Assembly (NCBI RefSeq): GCF_009793335.1
Contig: NZ_WING01000001.1
Location: 5,084,001 to 5,148,000 of the forward strand
Direction of reading: 5' to 3'
DNA length: 64,000 nt
Source of the DNA: Actinomadura sp. J1-007
GTDB lineage: Bacteria; Actinomycetota; Actinomycetes; Streptosporangiales; Streptosporangiaceae
Positions 11,825 to 20,896 of the stretch are shown here, piece after piece. Under the pieces are notes generated by a model. It was not told the origin of the DNA and did not search any database. It worked only from the letters and a program-made list of their open reading frames with translations. Positions within the stretch are counted from its first letter, which is position 1. Every line of letters starts with the position of its first letter. A program made the position numbers and the translations under genes.

Positions 11825-12334
11825 ATGACAAGTGACATCGGCCGCCGGAACCTGATCGGCAAGGGCCTGCCCGCGGCCGGGGCGGTGGCCCTGCTGGGCA
11901 CCGCGCTGGCCCCGGGCCGGGCGAGCGCCGAGGAGGCCGGTACGGGGCTGCGGCTGCACCCCCTGGTCGGCACGTGGACGACGGTGACGACGATCGAGGG
12001 CTCGACGCGCCCGCCGGAGGAGGGGATGTTCGCCTACAACGCGGACGGGATCCTCAGCGGCACGGACGCGTCCAGGGTCACCGGCTTCGGCACCTGGAAG
12101 GCGACGGGACCCGCCTCGTTCGCCGTGGAGTACCGGCACTACGTGGTCCAGAACGACGCGATCGGCGGCACGGTCGTCGTGACCATGACCGGGACCGTCA
12201 CCTCGGCGACCTCGTTCACCGAGAGCGGCGAGGCCAAGCTGGTCGCCCCGGACGGGACCGTGATCCTCACCCACAAGGCCAAGTCGGTCGGGACCAGGTT
12301 CGGCTTCGCCCCGCCGAGGATCGGCCGGGCCTGA
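11825..12334 (+). CDS. Exported lipocalin-like protein (Tat signal)
   Basis: 169 residues. The N-terminus RRNLIGKGLPAAGAVALLG followed by ASAEEAG looks like a twin-arginine signal with cleavage after ASA (about residue 37). The mature part starts with LHPLVGTWTTVTTIEG and has strands of the lipocalin-like/allene-oxide-cyclase-like barrel (GMFAYNADGILSG, GTWKATGPASFAVEYRHYVV). Its function is unknown. Together with the exported multicopper oxidase upstream it suggests that some step, or product binding, occurs outside the membrane. RBS GAGAGGAGACGCC precedes ATG. Confidence 0.68.
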   Translation: MTSDIGRRNLIGKGLPAAGAVALLGTALAPGRASAEEAGTGLRLHPLVGTWTTVTTIEGSTRPPEEGMFAYNADGILSGTDASRVTGFGTWKATGPASFAVEYRHYVVQNDAIGGTVVVTMTGTVTSATSFTESGEAKLVAPDGTVILTHKAKSVGTRFGFAPPRIGRA

Positions 12335-12455
12335 CCCTCCGCACGCCGGTCCGCGGCGTGCCGCCCGCGCGGGTCGCCCCCCGCGCGACCGGGGCCGCCC
12401 CCGGGCGGCGGCGCGCCGCGGCCCGGTGCCGGACGCCGAGCTAAGGAGACAGAGC

Positions 12456-12911
12456 GTGATCGGGAACGCGTTGACGATCGTGGCGCTGGCCGGGAGCGGG
12501 CTCACCGCGGGCGTGCTGCTGGCGGTGGCCATCAGCGTCGTCCCGGCGATGGCGGCGGTGTCGCCGCCGCTGTACGTGCGCTTCCACCAGCTGCTCGGCC
12601 GCAACTGGGATCCGACGATGCCCGCGATCGTGCTGACGTCCGCGCTGACCAGCGCCGTGCTCGCGGCGGTCGGGGACGGCACGCCGGCGCGGGTGCTGTT
12701 CGGTCTCGGCGCCGGGCTGCTGGTCGCGGTGTCCGGCGTGTCCCACCTGTTGAACGTTCCGCTGAACCGCCAGGTCAAGGGCCTGGACCCGGACGCGCCG
12801 CTGCCCGCGGACTGGCGCGACCCGCGGGCGGAGTGGCGCCGCTGGCATCTGCTGCGCACCGCGCTCGCGATCTCCGCGCTGCTGGTGAACGCCCTGGCCG
12901 TCGTGGCCTGA
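12456..12911 (+). CDS. DUF1772 membrane protein, anthrone-oxygenase-like (1 of 3)
   Basis: 151-residue protein with four hydrophobic helices and the DUF1772 pattern: small residues in helix 1 (AGVLLAVAISVVPAM), the loop SPPLYVRFHQLLGRNWDPTMP, then LLNVPLNRQV and DWRDPRAEWRRWHLLRT. Family members include anthrone oxygenases, which oxidise anthrones to anthraquinones. Here it may oxidise a polyphenol ring. GTG start at 12456 with GGAGACAG upstream. Paralogues at 18197 and 34284. Confidence 0.82.
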   Translation: MIGNALTIVALAGSGLTAGVLLAVAISVVPAMAAVSPPLYVRFHQLLGRNWDPTMPAIVLTSALTSAVLAAVGDGTPARVLFGLGAGLLVAVSGVSHLLNVPLNRQVKGLDPDAPLPADWRDPRAEWRRWHLLRTALAISALLVNALAVVA

Positions 12912-12925
12912 AAGGTGGACGAACG

Positions 12926-13849
12926 ATGAGTGCGACGCAGGACACGAATGCGACGCGGGACACGAGTGCGGCGCGGGGACGCGAGCTCGGCTTCGTCGGG
13001 CTCGGGGTGATGGGCGCCGGGATGGCGGCGCGGCTGCTGGAGGCCGGCCACCGGGTGCGGGTCTACAACCGGACGGCGGAGAAGGCGGCGCCGCTGCTGG
13101 CCGCCGGGGCGCGCGCGGCGGCGACGGCGGCCGAGGCCGCCGAGGGCGCGGACGCGGTCGTGGTCAGCCTCGCCGACGAGGCGGCGGTCGAGGCGGTCGT
13201 GTTCGGCGACGCGGTGCGCGGCCTCGCCGCCGGGACGCCGGTGATCGACACCTCCACGGTGACGCCGGCGTTCGCGCGGGACGCGGCGCGCAGGCTCGCC
13301 GACCTCGGCGTGCGGCGCGTCGAGGCGTGCGTGCTCGGCAACCCGCTCCAGGCCCGTTCGGGCGAGCTGCGCGTGATGACCGCCGGGGACCCGGCGGACG
13401 CCGAGGCGGTGCGGGACGTGCTGGAGGCGCTCGGGCAGGAGGTGCGGCACTTCGGCCCGGCGGGCGCCGCGGCGACGATGAAGCTCGTGCTGAACGTGCT
13501 GATCGGCGCGGAGATCGCCGCGCTGGCCGAGGCGGTCGCGCTCGGCGAGAGCGGCGGCCTGGACCGCGACGCGGTGCTGGAGTGCGTCGGCGCGAGCGGC
13601 GTCAGCTCGATGGTGATGAGCTTCCGCGCGGCGATCATGCGGCAGCGCCGGTACGAGCCCGCGGCCTTCCGCAGCAGCCTGATGGCCAAGGACCTGCGGT
13701 ACGCGCTCGGGCTGGCGGAGGCGGCGGCCACCGGGCTGCCGCTCGCCGAGCGCGTCCTGGAGATCGTGGCGCGGGCGGTCGAGCGCGGCGACGGCGACAA
13801 GGACCTCGCGGTCCTCGCCGAGCACGCCGGCGGCGTGCCCGCCGCGTAG
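12926..13849 (+). CDS. 3-hydroxyisobutyrate-dehydrogenase-family NAD(P) oxidoreductase
   Basis: 307 residues. After a Thr/Asp-rich leader, the Rossmann motif GFVGLGVMGAGMAARLLEAG (about residues 18-37) and VYNRTAEKA define the 6-phosphogluconate/3-hydroxyisobutyrate dehydrogenase superfamily. The helical C-terminal domain has the conserved lysine region AATMKLVLNVL and the later MAKDLRYALGLAE. Members reduce or oxidise beta-hydroxy acids or imines. In this cluster the substrate is unknown; a carbonyl or imine of the aromatic product is possible. The gene lies 14 bases after DUF1772 and is followed by a terminator. Confidence 0.85.
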   Translation: MSATQDTNATRDTSAARGRELGFVGLGVMGAGMAARLLEAGHRVRVYNRTAEKAAPLLAAGARAAATAAEAAEGADAVVVSLADEAAVEAVVFGDAVRGLAAGTPVIDTSTVTPAFARDAARRLADLGVRRVEACVLGNPLQARSGELRVMTAGDPADAEAVRDVLEALGQEVRHFGPAGAAATMKLVLNVLIGAEIAALAEAVALGESGGLDRDAVLECVGASGVSSMVMSFRAAIMRQRRYEPAAFRSSLMAKDLRYALGLAEAAATGLPLAERVLEIVARAVERGDGDKDLAVLAEHAGGVPAA

Positions 13850-13865
13850 CCGGGCGGAGCCGCAG

Positions 13866-13903
13866 GGGCGGCGGTACGGCGACGCGCCGTACCGCCGCCC
13901 TTT
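13866..13903 (+). terminator. Rho-independent-type terminator
   Basis: Perfect 16-bp stem GGGCGGCGGTACGGCG / CGCCGTACCGCCGCCC around ACG, followed by TTT, 16 bases after the dehydrogenase stop. Confidence 0.8.
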
Positions 13904-13910
13904 CGCGCGC

Positions 13911-13983
13911 CGGAAAACGGCTCCGGCGCGCATGTGCGCGGGCGAATAGCTGATCACAGATAATGGCGCGGAAAACGGCTCCG
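13911..13983. promoter_or_regulatory. 15-base direct repeats and GAATAGCTG half-site upstream of SchA/CurD-SARP unit
   Basis: CGGAAAACGGCTCCG occurs at 13911-13925 and again at 13969-13983. Between them, GAATAGCTG at 13944-13952 matches one arm of the 22-base palindrome at 5193. The region is the likely promoter of the next unit. The binding protein is unknown. Confidence 0.45.
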
Positions 13984-14072
13984 AAGGCCGGTCGCTGCCC
14001 GGTAGTCCAGCGATACTCAAGCGGGCGAGTGTGCGATATCGGGACGAAGTCATCTCGAACTCTGGAGGGCCG

Positions 14073-14452
14073 ATGCCGTACGCAGCGATCACCTACCGGG
14101 TGAAGCCGGGGAGCGAGGACGCGCTCGCCGAGCTCTTCGCCGGTTTCCAGCGCGTGGACACGCCGGAGATGCGCGACGAGAACGGGGAGAGCGCCGGGCG
14201 GCTGCTCGGCACCGCGGTGTTCGTCAAGGACGAGTTCATGGTCCGCGTCATCCACTACGAAGGGGACTTCGTCGCGATCGCCCAGCACATGGCGCGCCAG
14301 CAGGGCGTGCACAACACCGAGGAGAAGCTGGCCCCTTCCTGACCCACCGGAAGCCGGCCGCGACCCCCGAGGAGTTCCGCGACAACTTCCGCGACGCGCT
14401 GATGCGCTGCGTATCGGAACTGACCGTCGAGACCCATCCGGCCGGGAGCTGA
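14073..14452 (+). CDS. SchA/CurD-like polyketide protein (frameshifted)
   Basis: The corrected protein has 126 residues, the usual size of the SchA/CurD-like family that accompanies spore-pigment and pentangular type II PKS. The visible frame ends early at 14342 (TEEKLAPS). Adding one C in CTGGCCCCTTCC gives EKLAPFLTHRKPAATPEEFR and RDALMRCVSELTV, the expected C-terminal domain. N-terminal MPYAAITYRVKPGSEDALAE and the AVFVKDEFMVRVIHYEG strand are typical. The role in chain folding or first-ring oxidation is known only in general terms. Preceded by CTGGAGGGCCG and followed at 36 bases by a second SARP. Confidence 0.85.
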
Positions 14453-14487
14453 GTCCGAGGGGCTCCCGCGAATTGGAGCCGTGAACG

Positions 14488-15442
14488 ATGGAAATCTCTG
14501 CTGCGACGACCGGCGGCCTGGCCGCGCCGCCGGAGCCGCGGCCCGCCGCCGGGGCGAGGTTCGTCCTGCTCGGGCCGCTGGAGATCCAGGACGGCCACCG
14601 CGTCCGCACGCCGCGCGCGCACAAGCCGCGCGTGCTGCTGGCGATCCTGCTGGTCCGGGCGGGGACGGTGGTGTCGACCGACACGCTGATCTCCGAGCTG
14701 TGGGGCGACCGCCCTCCGAGGACCGCGCTGAAGGCGCTCCGGGTGTACGTCTCGCAGCTGCGCCGCGTCCTCGCGGCGCTGCCCGGCGCTCCCGTCACCG
14801 CGACCGGCCCCGGCTCCTCCGCCGGGGCCGGGACCGGCCCCTCCACGGCGGCGGCCACGGCTCCCACCGCGCGGGCGGCGACGGGGCGGGCGCCGCGCTC
14901 CGTCCGGTCATCGTGACCCGCGATCCGGGCTACCGGCTGGACCTGCCGCCCGACTCCCTCGACCTGCGGCAGTTCGAGCGGCTGTGCTCGCTCGGCCGCG
15001 CCGCCCGCGACGCGGGCGACCTGGCCGGCGCGCTCGGCCGCTACCGCGAGGCCACCGCGCTCTGGAAGGGCCCGCGCTCGGCGACGTCCGCTCCTCGCTC
15101 CTGCTGGACGGCGTGGCGCTGCGGCTGGAGGAGTCGCGCGTCACGGCCCTGGAGCGGCGGCTGGAGCTGGAGATCCGGCTCGGCGGCCACTCCGAGGTCA
15201 TCTCCGAACTGCGCCAGCTCGCCGCCGAGTACCCGCTGCGCGAGCGCATCCACTACCAGCTCATGGTCGCGCTCAGCCTCGCCGGCCGGCGCGGCGACGC
15301 GCTCCAGACGTTCCGCGAGCTGCGCGGCACGTTCGTCTCCGAGCTCGGCGTCGAGCCCAGCCCGGACCTCCAGCGCCTGCACCAGTCGCTGCTGTCCGCC
15401 GACCGGTCCGCGGTCCCTTCCCCGGAGTTCTGGGAACGGTGA
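14488..15442 (+). CDS. SARP-family regulator, short type (two frameshifts)
   Basis: The corrected length is about 318 residues: an OmpR-like winged helix (FVLLGPLEIQDGHRVRTPRA, LISELWGDRPPRTALKALRV) and a BTAD (RQFERLCSLGRAARDAGDLA to VEPSPDLQRLHQSLL). Two single-base losses interrupt it, near 14885-14900 (ACGGGGCGGGC) and near 15070-15078 (GGGCCCGCGC). Between the winged helix and the RDPGYRLDLP strand is an unusual Ala/Thr/Gly insertion of about 40 residues, where most SARPs have only a short loop. It lacks an NB-ARC domain, unlike the SARP at 5572. A pathway activator, probably acting on the SDR-ABM genes just downstream. Confidence 0.85.
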
Positions 15443-15543
15443 CCTAATGATCGTTCCGCGATTTTCCGTTGACTAGTCGATCCTTTATCCGAATTGGCGA
15501 TGATTGGGCCCTGAGAATGGAGCCGAACAGAAAGGGCGGCACC

Positions 15544-16284
15544 ATGGATTTCGACCTCAAGGGAAAGCACGCCGTGGTCACGGGCGGTGCCCGCGGCATC
15601 GGCCGCGCCATCGTCCTGGCGCTGATCGAGCAGGGGGTCTCGGTGACGGCCTGCCACCGCACGCCGACCCCGGAGTCCGAGAGCCTCCAGGAGGAGCTCG
15701 ACGCGCGGCGGGCCGCCGCGCGCGTGCTGCGCGCCGACGTCGCCGACGAGGGCGACGCGCGGCGGCTGCTGGAGACCGCGCACGACGCGTTCGGGCCGGT
15801 GGACGTCCTGGTCAACAACGCCGGGGTGATCAGCCACATGCCGCTGCGCGAGATGCCCGCCGCCGAGTGGGACCGCGTCGTCGGCACCAACCTCACCGGG
15901 ATCTACCAGGTCACCCGCGCCTCCCTGGACCATCTCGCCCGGCCCGCCTCCATCGTCAACGTGACGTCCGCCGTCGCCAAGCACGGCATGCCGAACGCCG
16001 CGCACTACGTCTCGTCCAAGGCGGGCGTCATCGGCCTGACCCGGGCGCTGTGCAAGGAACTCGGCCGCGACGCGATCCGCGTCAACGCCATCACCTGCGG
16101 GATCGTCGGCGCCACCGGGCAGAAGAGCCCGCAGGGCGAGGCCGGCGAGCGGCGCTACGCGGAGATGACCTCGCTCGGCCGGCTCGGCGTCCCCGCCGAG
16201 ATCGCCGACGTGGTGCTGTTCCTGGCGAGCGACGCGGCCCGCTACGTGACCGGGGCCGTGCTCGACGTCGACGGCGGGATCTAG
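15544..16284 (+). CDS. SDR ketoreductase (FabG-like)
   Basis: 246-residue short-chain dehydrogenase. NADPH-binding motif VTGGARGIGRAI (about residues 14-25), VLVNNAGVI (about 87), catalytic Ser in NVTSAVAKHG and YxxxK in YVSSKAGVIG, and the C-terminal VLDVDGGI are all present. It probably reduces a carbonyl of the nascent or cyclised polyketide. It is closely similar in layout to the SDR parts at 10650-11367 and 41597-42334, and like the first it is followed by an ABM gene. ATG 15544, RBS AAAGGGCGGCACC. Confidence 0.9.
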   Translation: MDFDLKGKHAVVTGGARGIGRAIVLALIEQGVSVTACHRTPTPESESLQEELDARRAAARVLRADVADEGDARRLLETAHDAFGPVDVLVNNAGVISHMPLREMPAAEWDRVVGTNLTGIYQVTRASLDHLARPASIVNVTSAVAKHGMPNAAHYVSSKAGVIGLTRALCKELGRDAIRVNAITCGIVGATGQKSPQGEAGERRYAEMTSLGRLGVPAEIADVVLFLASDAARYVTGAVLDVDGGI

Positions 16285-16295
16285 GAGGTAAGGCC

Positions 16296-16580
16296 ATGTT
16301 CCGCGCAGTGCTCACGATGCGCGTTCGCGAGGGATGTGAGAACAGCTTCGAGGACGTCTGGCGCTCGGCCATGGAGGAGCCGCTCCCGGGCAGCCTCGGC
16401 CAGGCCATGATGTGCGACCCGAAGGAGCGGCGGCTGTACGTGATCACCGGCGACTGGGAGAGCCGCGACGCCCTGAAGGCGTTCGAGCAGAGCCCGGGGC
16501 GGCGCGCGATGTCCGCCGCGTTCGAGCCGCTCCGCGAGTCGGCCAGCAAGCAGGTGCTGGAGATCATCGCCCGCGCCTAG
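16296..16580 (+). CDS. ABM-type small monooxygenase
   Basis: 94 residues, one ABM domain (MFRAVLTMRVREGCENSFED, RLYVITGDWESRDALKAFEQ, RAMSAAFEPLRESASKQVLE). It follows the SDR stop by 11 bases with RBS TAGGAGGT. The family oxidises anthrone-type intermediates to quinones without a prosthetic group, or assists cyclisation. Paralogues lie at 7971, 11370 and 16638. Confidence 0.85.
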   Translation: MFRAVLTMRVREGCENSFEDVWRSAMEEPLPGSLGQAMMCDPKERRLYVITGDWESRDALKAFEQSPGRRAMSAAFEPLRESASKQVLEIIARA

Positions 16581-16598
16581 AGACCCGGACCCGAGCAG

Positions 16599-16622
16599 CC
16601 GGGCCCGCGCGGGCGGGCCCGG
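16599..16622 (+). other. GC hairpin between the two ABM genes
   Basis: CCGGGCCCG / CGGGCCCGG arms with a 6-base loop lie just upstream of the next ribosome site. It could attenuate expression or stabilise the upstream transcript; there is no T-run. Confidence 0.4.
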
Positions 16623-16637
16623 GAGACCGGAGGAGAC

Positions 16638-16937
16638 ATGACGGTACGCGTCCTTGTGCGGGCCACCCCGCGGAAGGAAGACCAGGAGAAGTTCGAGGCG
16701 GCCTACCGGCAGGTGACCGAGACCGTGCGCGGCACGCCCGGCCACCTGCGCGACGAGCTGCTGCGCGACGGCGACGACTACATCCTGCTCGCCGAGTGGG
16801 AGAGCGAGCGCGTGTTCCTCGCCTGGGAGGACGACCCGGCGCACCTGCGGATGGCGGCGCCGATGCTGCCGTACTGGGGCGAGAAGGGCGTCGAGCGGCG
16901 GATCTACGAGGTGCGCGCCAGGCTCGACAGCGTCTGA
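16638..16937 (+). CDS. ABM-type small monooxygenase
   Basis: 99 residues: MTVRVLVRATPRKEDQEKFE, TVRGTPGHLRDELLRDGDDY, ILLAEWESERVFLAWED. This is the ABM fold, most like the domain at 8136-8438 in the same window. RBS CGGAGGAGAC precedes ATG. It is probably involved in quinone formation during early ring oxidation; the exact step is unknown. Confidence 0.85.
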   Translation: MTVRVLVRATPRKEDQEKFEAAYRQVTETVRGTPGHLRDELLRDGDDYILLAEWESERVFLAWEDDPAHLRMAAPMLPYWGEKGVERRIYEVRARLDSV

Positions 16938-17015
16938 GGCGTCCGGCCGGATCCGGCGGAGCCGCGCGGCGGGACCGCGCGCTGGAGTGCACGCCCGACC
17001 AGAAGGGAGGCGGCC

Positions 17016-18197
17016 ATGCCCGCCGTGCGGAACGCGATCGTCGTCGGGGCCGGGATCGGCGGGCTGACCGCCGCCATCGGGCTGCGCCGGGCCGGCGTCG
17101 AGACGACCGTGCTCGAACGCCGCTCGACCCCCGACCGGCTGCTCACCGGAGGGGGGTTCATGCTCTGGCACAACGCCGTGCTGGCCCTGCGGGAGCTGAA
17201 GCTCGACCAGGCCGTCGCGGACGCCGGGGTCGAGATCGTCTACCACGAGTTCCGCTCCGACCGGGACCGGCGCCTCGCCCGCTGGGACGTCGCGCCCGAG
17301 GCCGAACGGCACGGCGCGCCGGCCCTCGGGCTGCGCCGGTCCGCGCTCAACGCCGTGCTGATGGAGGCGGCCGGGGACGTCCGCCTCGGGGCCCGCTGCG
17401 CCTCGTTCGACCAGGACGAGGACGGGGTCACGGTCACCCTGGACGGCGGTGAGACGCTGCGCGCCGACGTGCTGGTCGGGGCGGACGGCATCCGCTCCAC
17501 CGTCCGCGACGGGATGCGCAAGGGCCACGACCTCCCGCTGCGGTACGCCGGCTACACCGCCTGGCAGGCGATCACCCGCCTGCCGGGCGAGGAGACCGTG
17601 CCGACCGGGACGTTCTTCAACCTGTGGGGCCGGGGCGGGCTGCGCTTCCTCTACATGCGCCTCAACGAGGACGAGGTGTACTGGGACGCGATCACCGCCG
17701 ACGGCGCGGGCGCGTCGTTCGACATGCTGGCGAACGGCCGGCGCGACGTGCTGCTCGACGCGTACCGCGACTGGCCCGAGCCGGTGCCGCGCATCCTGGC
17801 GTCCACCGCCGAGGACGCCATCCTGCCGATCGGGATCTTCGACCGCCCGCCGGACCGGTGCGGCGGCTGGGGGCACGGCCGGGTCGTGCTGCTCGGCGAC
17901 GCGGCGCATCCGATGACCCTCAACCTCAGCCAGGGCGCCGGGCAGGCCATCGAGGACGCGGTCGCGCTGGTGCGGCTGCTGTCGGAGCACGAGCGGGTGC
18001 CCGCCGCGATCCGGGCGTACGAGGACCTGCGTCTGGAGCGGGTCGCGGGCATGGTCGGGACGGCCTGGACGATCGGCGCGATGGGGCGCTGGCGCGGGCG
18101 GCTCCGCTGCGCGGGGCGCGACCTGTTCATGCGCGCGTTCTTCGACCGGGTCGGCCGCAAACAGAGCTACCAGCAGATGATGGACGTGCGGTTCTGA
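17016..18197 (+). CDS. FAD-dependent aromatic monooxygenase
   Basis: 393 residues, group A flavoprotein hydroxylase. FAD motif GAGIGGLTAAIGLRRAG (residues about 11-27), the second motif VLVGADGIRSTVRDG (about 155) and the ribityl-binding GDAAHPMTLNLSQGAGQAIE (about 293) are all in place. Likely hydroxylation or Baeyer-Villiger-type oxidation of the polycyclic intermediate using NAD(P)H and oxygen. Length and motifs are those of a soluble single-component enzyme. Its stop overlaps the start of the DUF1772 gene by one base (TGATG), so the two oxidative genes are coupled. Confidence 0.92.
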   Translation: MPAVRNAIVVGAGIGGLTAAIGLRRAGVETTVLERRSTPDRLLTGGGFMLWHNAVLALRELKLDQAVADAGVEIVYHEFRSDRDRRLARWDVAPEAERHGAPALGLRRSALNAVLMEAAGDVRLGARCASFDQDEDGVTVTLDGGETLRADVLVGADGIRSTVRDGMRKGHDLPLRYAGYTAWQAITRLPGEETVPTGTFFNLWGRGGLRFLYMRLNEDEVYWDAITADGAGASFDMLANGRRDVLLDAYRDWPEPVPRILASTAEDAILPIGIFDRPPDRCGGWGHGRVVLLGDAAHPMTLNLSQGAGQAIEDAVALVRLLSEHERVPAAIRAYEDLRLERVAGMVGTAWTIGAMGRWRGRLRCAGRDLFMRAFFDRVGRKQSYQQMMDVRF

Positions 18198-18670
18198 TGG
18201 GGCCCGACCTGCTGCGCGACGTCCTGCTCGCGGTGTTCCTGCTGCTGTCGGGGGCGCTCGCGGGCGTGCTGTTCACCGTGGAGGTCGCGATCGTCCCGGT
18301 GGTCGCGGCGCTGCCGGGAGAGCGCTACGTCCAGGTGCACCGGCTGCTGGACCGGCGCTTCGACCCGCTGATGCCGCGCGTCAACAAGGTCGCGCTCGCG
18401 ATCTGCGTCCTGCTGGTGGTGCTCGCCGGCGGGGTGTGGCCGCGGGTCGCGATCGCGTGCGCCGGGGCGTGCGTCGTCGCGGTCGCCGTGGTCTCCGAGG
18501 GCTGGAACGTCCGGATCAACCGGGTCATCGACCGGTGGGAGCCGGACGCGCCACCGGACGGCTGGACCGGCGTCCGCACCCGGTGGGCGGCGGCGAACCG
18601 GGTGCGGACGCTCTTCGCCGTCGCCGGCTTCGCCGCCGCCATCGCCGGCACGGCCCTGATCTGGGACTGA
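18197..18670 (+). CDS. DUF1772 membrane protein, anthrone-oxygenase-like (2 of 3)
   Basis: 157 residues with four hydrophobic helices. The family pattern appears in ALPGERYVQVHRLLDRRFDP, VSEGWNVRINRVIDRW and WTGVRTRWAAANRVRTLFA. It is translationally coupled to the flavin monooxygenase (shared base at 18197). Known relatives include anthrone oxygenases of aromatic polyketide pathways, so it probably acts on a ring-oxidation step next to its partner. It is as divergent from the other two copies in the window as separate subfamilies would be. Confidence 0.82.
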   Translation: MGPDLLRDVLLAVFLLLSGALAGVLFTVEVAIVPVVAALPGERYVQVHRLLDRRFDPLMPRVNKVALAICVLLVVLAGGVWPRVAIACAGACVVAVAVVSEGWNVRINRVIDRWEPDAPPDGWTGVRTRWAAANRVRTLFAVAGFAAAIAGTALIWD

Positions 18671-18726
18671 GCGGCGCACGGGTCGCCGGAGCCCCCCCGG
18701 CGGGGTCCGCGGCCCTTGCGCCCCGG

Positions 18727-18752
18727 ATAGTAGCCATGGTGATAATAACTAT
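18727..18752. promoter_or_regulatory. AT-rich inverted repeat upstream of MMPL exporter
   Basis: ATAGT and ACTAT arms separated by 16 bases within an unusually AT-rich patch (CATGGTGATAATAACTATGT), 43 bases before the exporter start. A possible binding site for a drug-sensing repressor. Confidence 0.35.
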
Positions 18753-18794
18753 GTTGTCAATGATCGTGCGGTCTTCGTAGCCTGGGAGGCAGGG

Positions 18795-20890
18795 ATGTCC
18801 AGAGTGCTGGCGTTCCCGGCGGGACGGCGGGCCAAATGGCTCGTGCTGGTGGCCTGGCTGATCATCTTGGGGCGGCCGCGCCGTTCGCCGGCAAGCTGTT
18901 CGGCGCCGTGGAGAACGACCGGCTCGGCTACCTGCCGAAGAGCGCGGAGTCGACCGCCGTGCTGGAGCAGCAGGAGGCGTTCCCGCAGGGCCGGGTCAAC
19001 CCCGCCATCATCGTCTACCAGCGCGACGGCGGGCTGACCGCCGCGGACCGGGCGCGCGCGGCGGACGACCAGCGGTGGATGGCGGGCAAGTACATGCCGA
19101 AGACGCCGCCGCCTCCGCCGACCGTCTCCAAGGACGGCAAGGCGCTGATCTACCAGATCGCGCTCGTGGCGCCGCCGGACAAGCAGGAGGGCAACTACGT
19201 CCTCGACGCGGTGGACGCGATGCGCAAGCACATCGGCGATCCCGGCGGCGGTCTGGAGGTCAAGGTCTCGGGCCCGGCCGGGCGCGACTCCGACCAGTTC
19301 CTGATCTTCCGCGACATGCAGTACCAGCTCGTGCTGATCCCGGTCATCGTGGTCGCGATCCTGCTGCTGGTCATCTACCGCAGCGCCGTGCTGTTCCTGG
19401 TGCCGCTGTTCACCGTCGCGGTCGCCAACCAGCTCGGCAGCGCGTTCGTGTACGGGCTGATCAAGAACACCGACCTGGTCATCAACTCGATGTCGACCGG
19501 CGTGCTCAGCATCCTGATCTACGGCGCCGGGACCGACTACGCGCTGCTGCTGATATCCCGCTACCGGGAGGAACTGGCCAGACACGAGGACCGGCACGAG
19601 GCGATGGCCGAGGCGCTGCGCCGCTCCAGCGGGGCCGTCCTCGCGTCCGGCGGCACGGTCGCGCTCGGCCTGCTGTGCCTGTTCGCCGCCGACCTCAACG
19701 CCACCCGCGCGCTCGCGCCGATCGGCGTCCTCGCCGTCGGCTCCGCCATGCTGGCGATGCTCACGCTGCTGCCGGCGCTGCTGGTCGTCTTCGGCCGCTG
19801 GCTGTTCTGGCCGCGCGCGCCGCACGTCGGCGACTCCAAGCGCGCGCACGGCTTCTGGACCCGGATGGGCGAGACCGTCCAGGCCCGCCCGCGCCGCGTG
19901 TGGGCGCTGACCTCGCTCGGCCTCGCCGTCGGCGTCCTCGGCCTGCTGGCGTTCAACGTGCCGCAGCAGACGCAGTTCACCACCACGCCCGACTCCGAGC
20001 GCGGCCAGACGCTGATCTCCGCGCACTTCCCCGCCGGCAACGGCAACCCCGCGACGATCGTCGCGAACGCGGCGCAGGCCGACCAGGTCAAGACCGCGGC
20101 GACGGGGTCCGGGGTGGTCGGCGCGGTCGCCGAGGTGGGCCGGGCCGCGGGCAAGGTCCAGTACGCCGCGACGCTGAACGCCGAACCGGTCACCGCGGCC
20201 GAGCGCTCGGCCGTCCACAGGCTGCGCGAGGACGTGCACGCGGTGAACGGCGCGGAGGCGAAGGTCGGCGGGCCCGCGGCGATCCAGCTCGACCAGCGCG
20301 ACACCAACGTGCGGGACTCGTGGATCACCATCCCGCTCGTCCTGGTCGTCATCTTCATCGTGCTGTTGCTGCTGCTGCGCGCGGTCACCCTGTCGGTCCT
20401 GCTGATCGCGACGGTGGCGCTGTCGTTCGGCGCCGCGCTCGGCGTGTCCACGCTCGTCTTCGAGTACGGCTTCGGCTGGTCCGGGCAGGACTCGCAGCTC
20501 CCGCAGCTCGCGTTCGTGTTCCTCGTCGCGCTCGGGGTCGACTACAACATCTTCCTCATGAGCCGCGTCCGCGAGGAGAGCAGGCGGCACGGCACCCGCG
20601 AGGGCGTCATCAAGGGCCTGGTGACCACCGGCGGCGTGATCACCTCGGCGGGCGTCGTGCTCGCCGCCACGTTCGCGGTGCTGGTGGCCCTGCCCGTGGT
20701 CAGCTTCGCCGAGCAGGGCTTCGTGATCGGGCTCGGCGTGCTGATCGACACCTTCATCGTCCGCTCCCTGCTGGTCCCGGCGCTCGTGCACGACATCGGC
20801 GACCGGGTCTGGTGGCCGAGCGGCCTCGCGCGCGGAACGCGGCAGCGGGCGGAGCGCGGGCGCGAGCTCGCGCCGGACAAGAGCAGGTGA
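18795..20890 (+). CDS. MMPL/RND-type exporter (frameshifted)
   Basis: The corrected length is about 698 residues. The frame breaks near 18870 in CTTGGGGCGG; one added G joins the first helix (AKWLVLVAWLIILG) to the periplasmic loop. Two repeats, each with a large extracytoplasmic loop and five to six helices, are visible (YQLVLIPVIVVAILLLVIYR to LLPALLVVFGRW, then WITIPLVLVVIFIVLLLLLR to the C-terminus). They carry the MMPL signatures GAGTDYALLLISRYREEL and GVDYNIFLMSRVREES. Likely exports the product and confers self-resistance. The downstream methyltransferase starts six bases after its stop. Confidence 0.93.
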
Positions 20891-20896
20891 GCGACT

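Noticed and set aside
16377-17990. Long minus-strand frame under the ABM and monooxygenase genes
   Set aside because: Composition typical of antisense reading of high-GC genes, no domain, no ribosome site.
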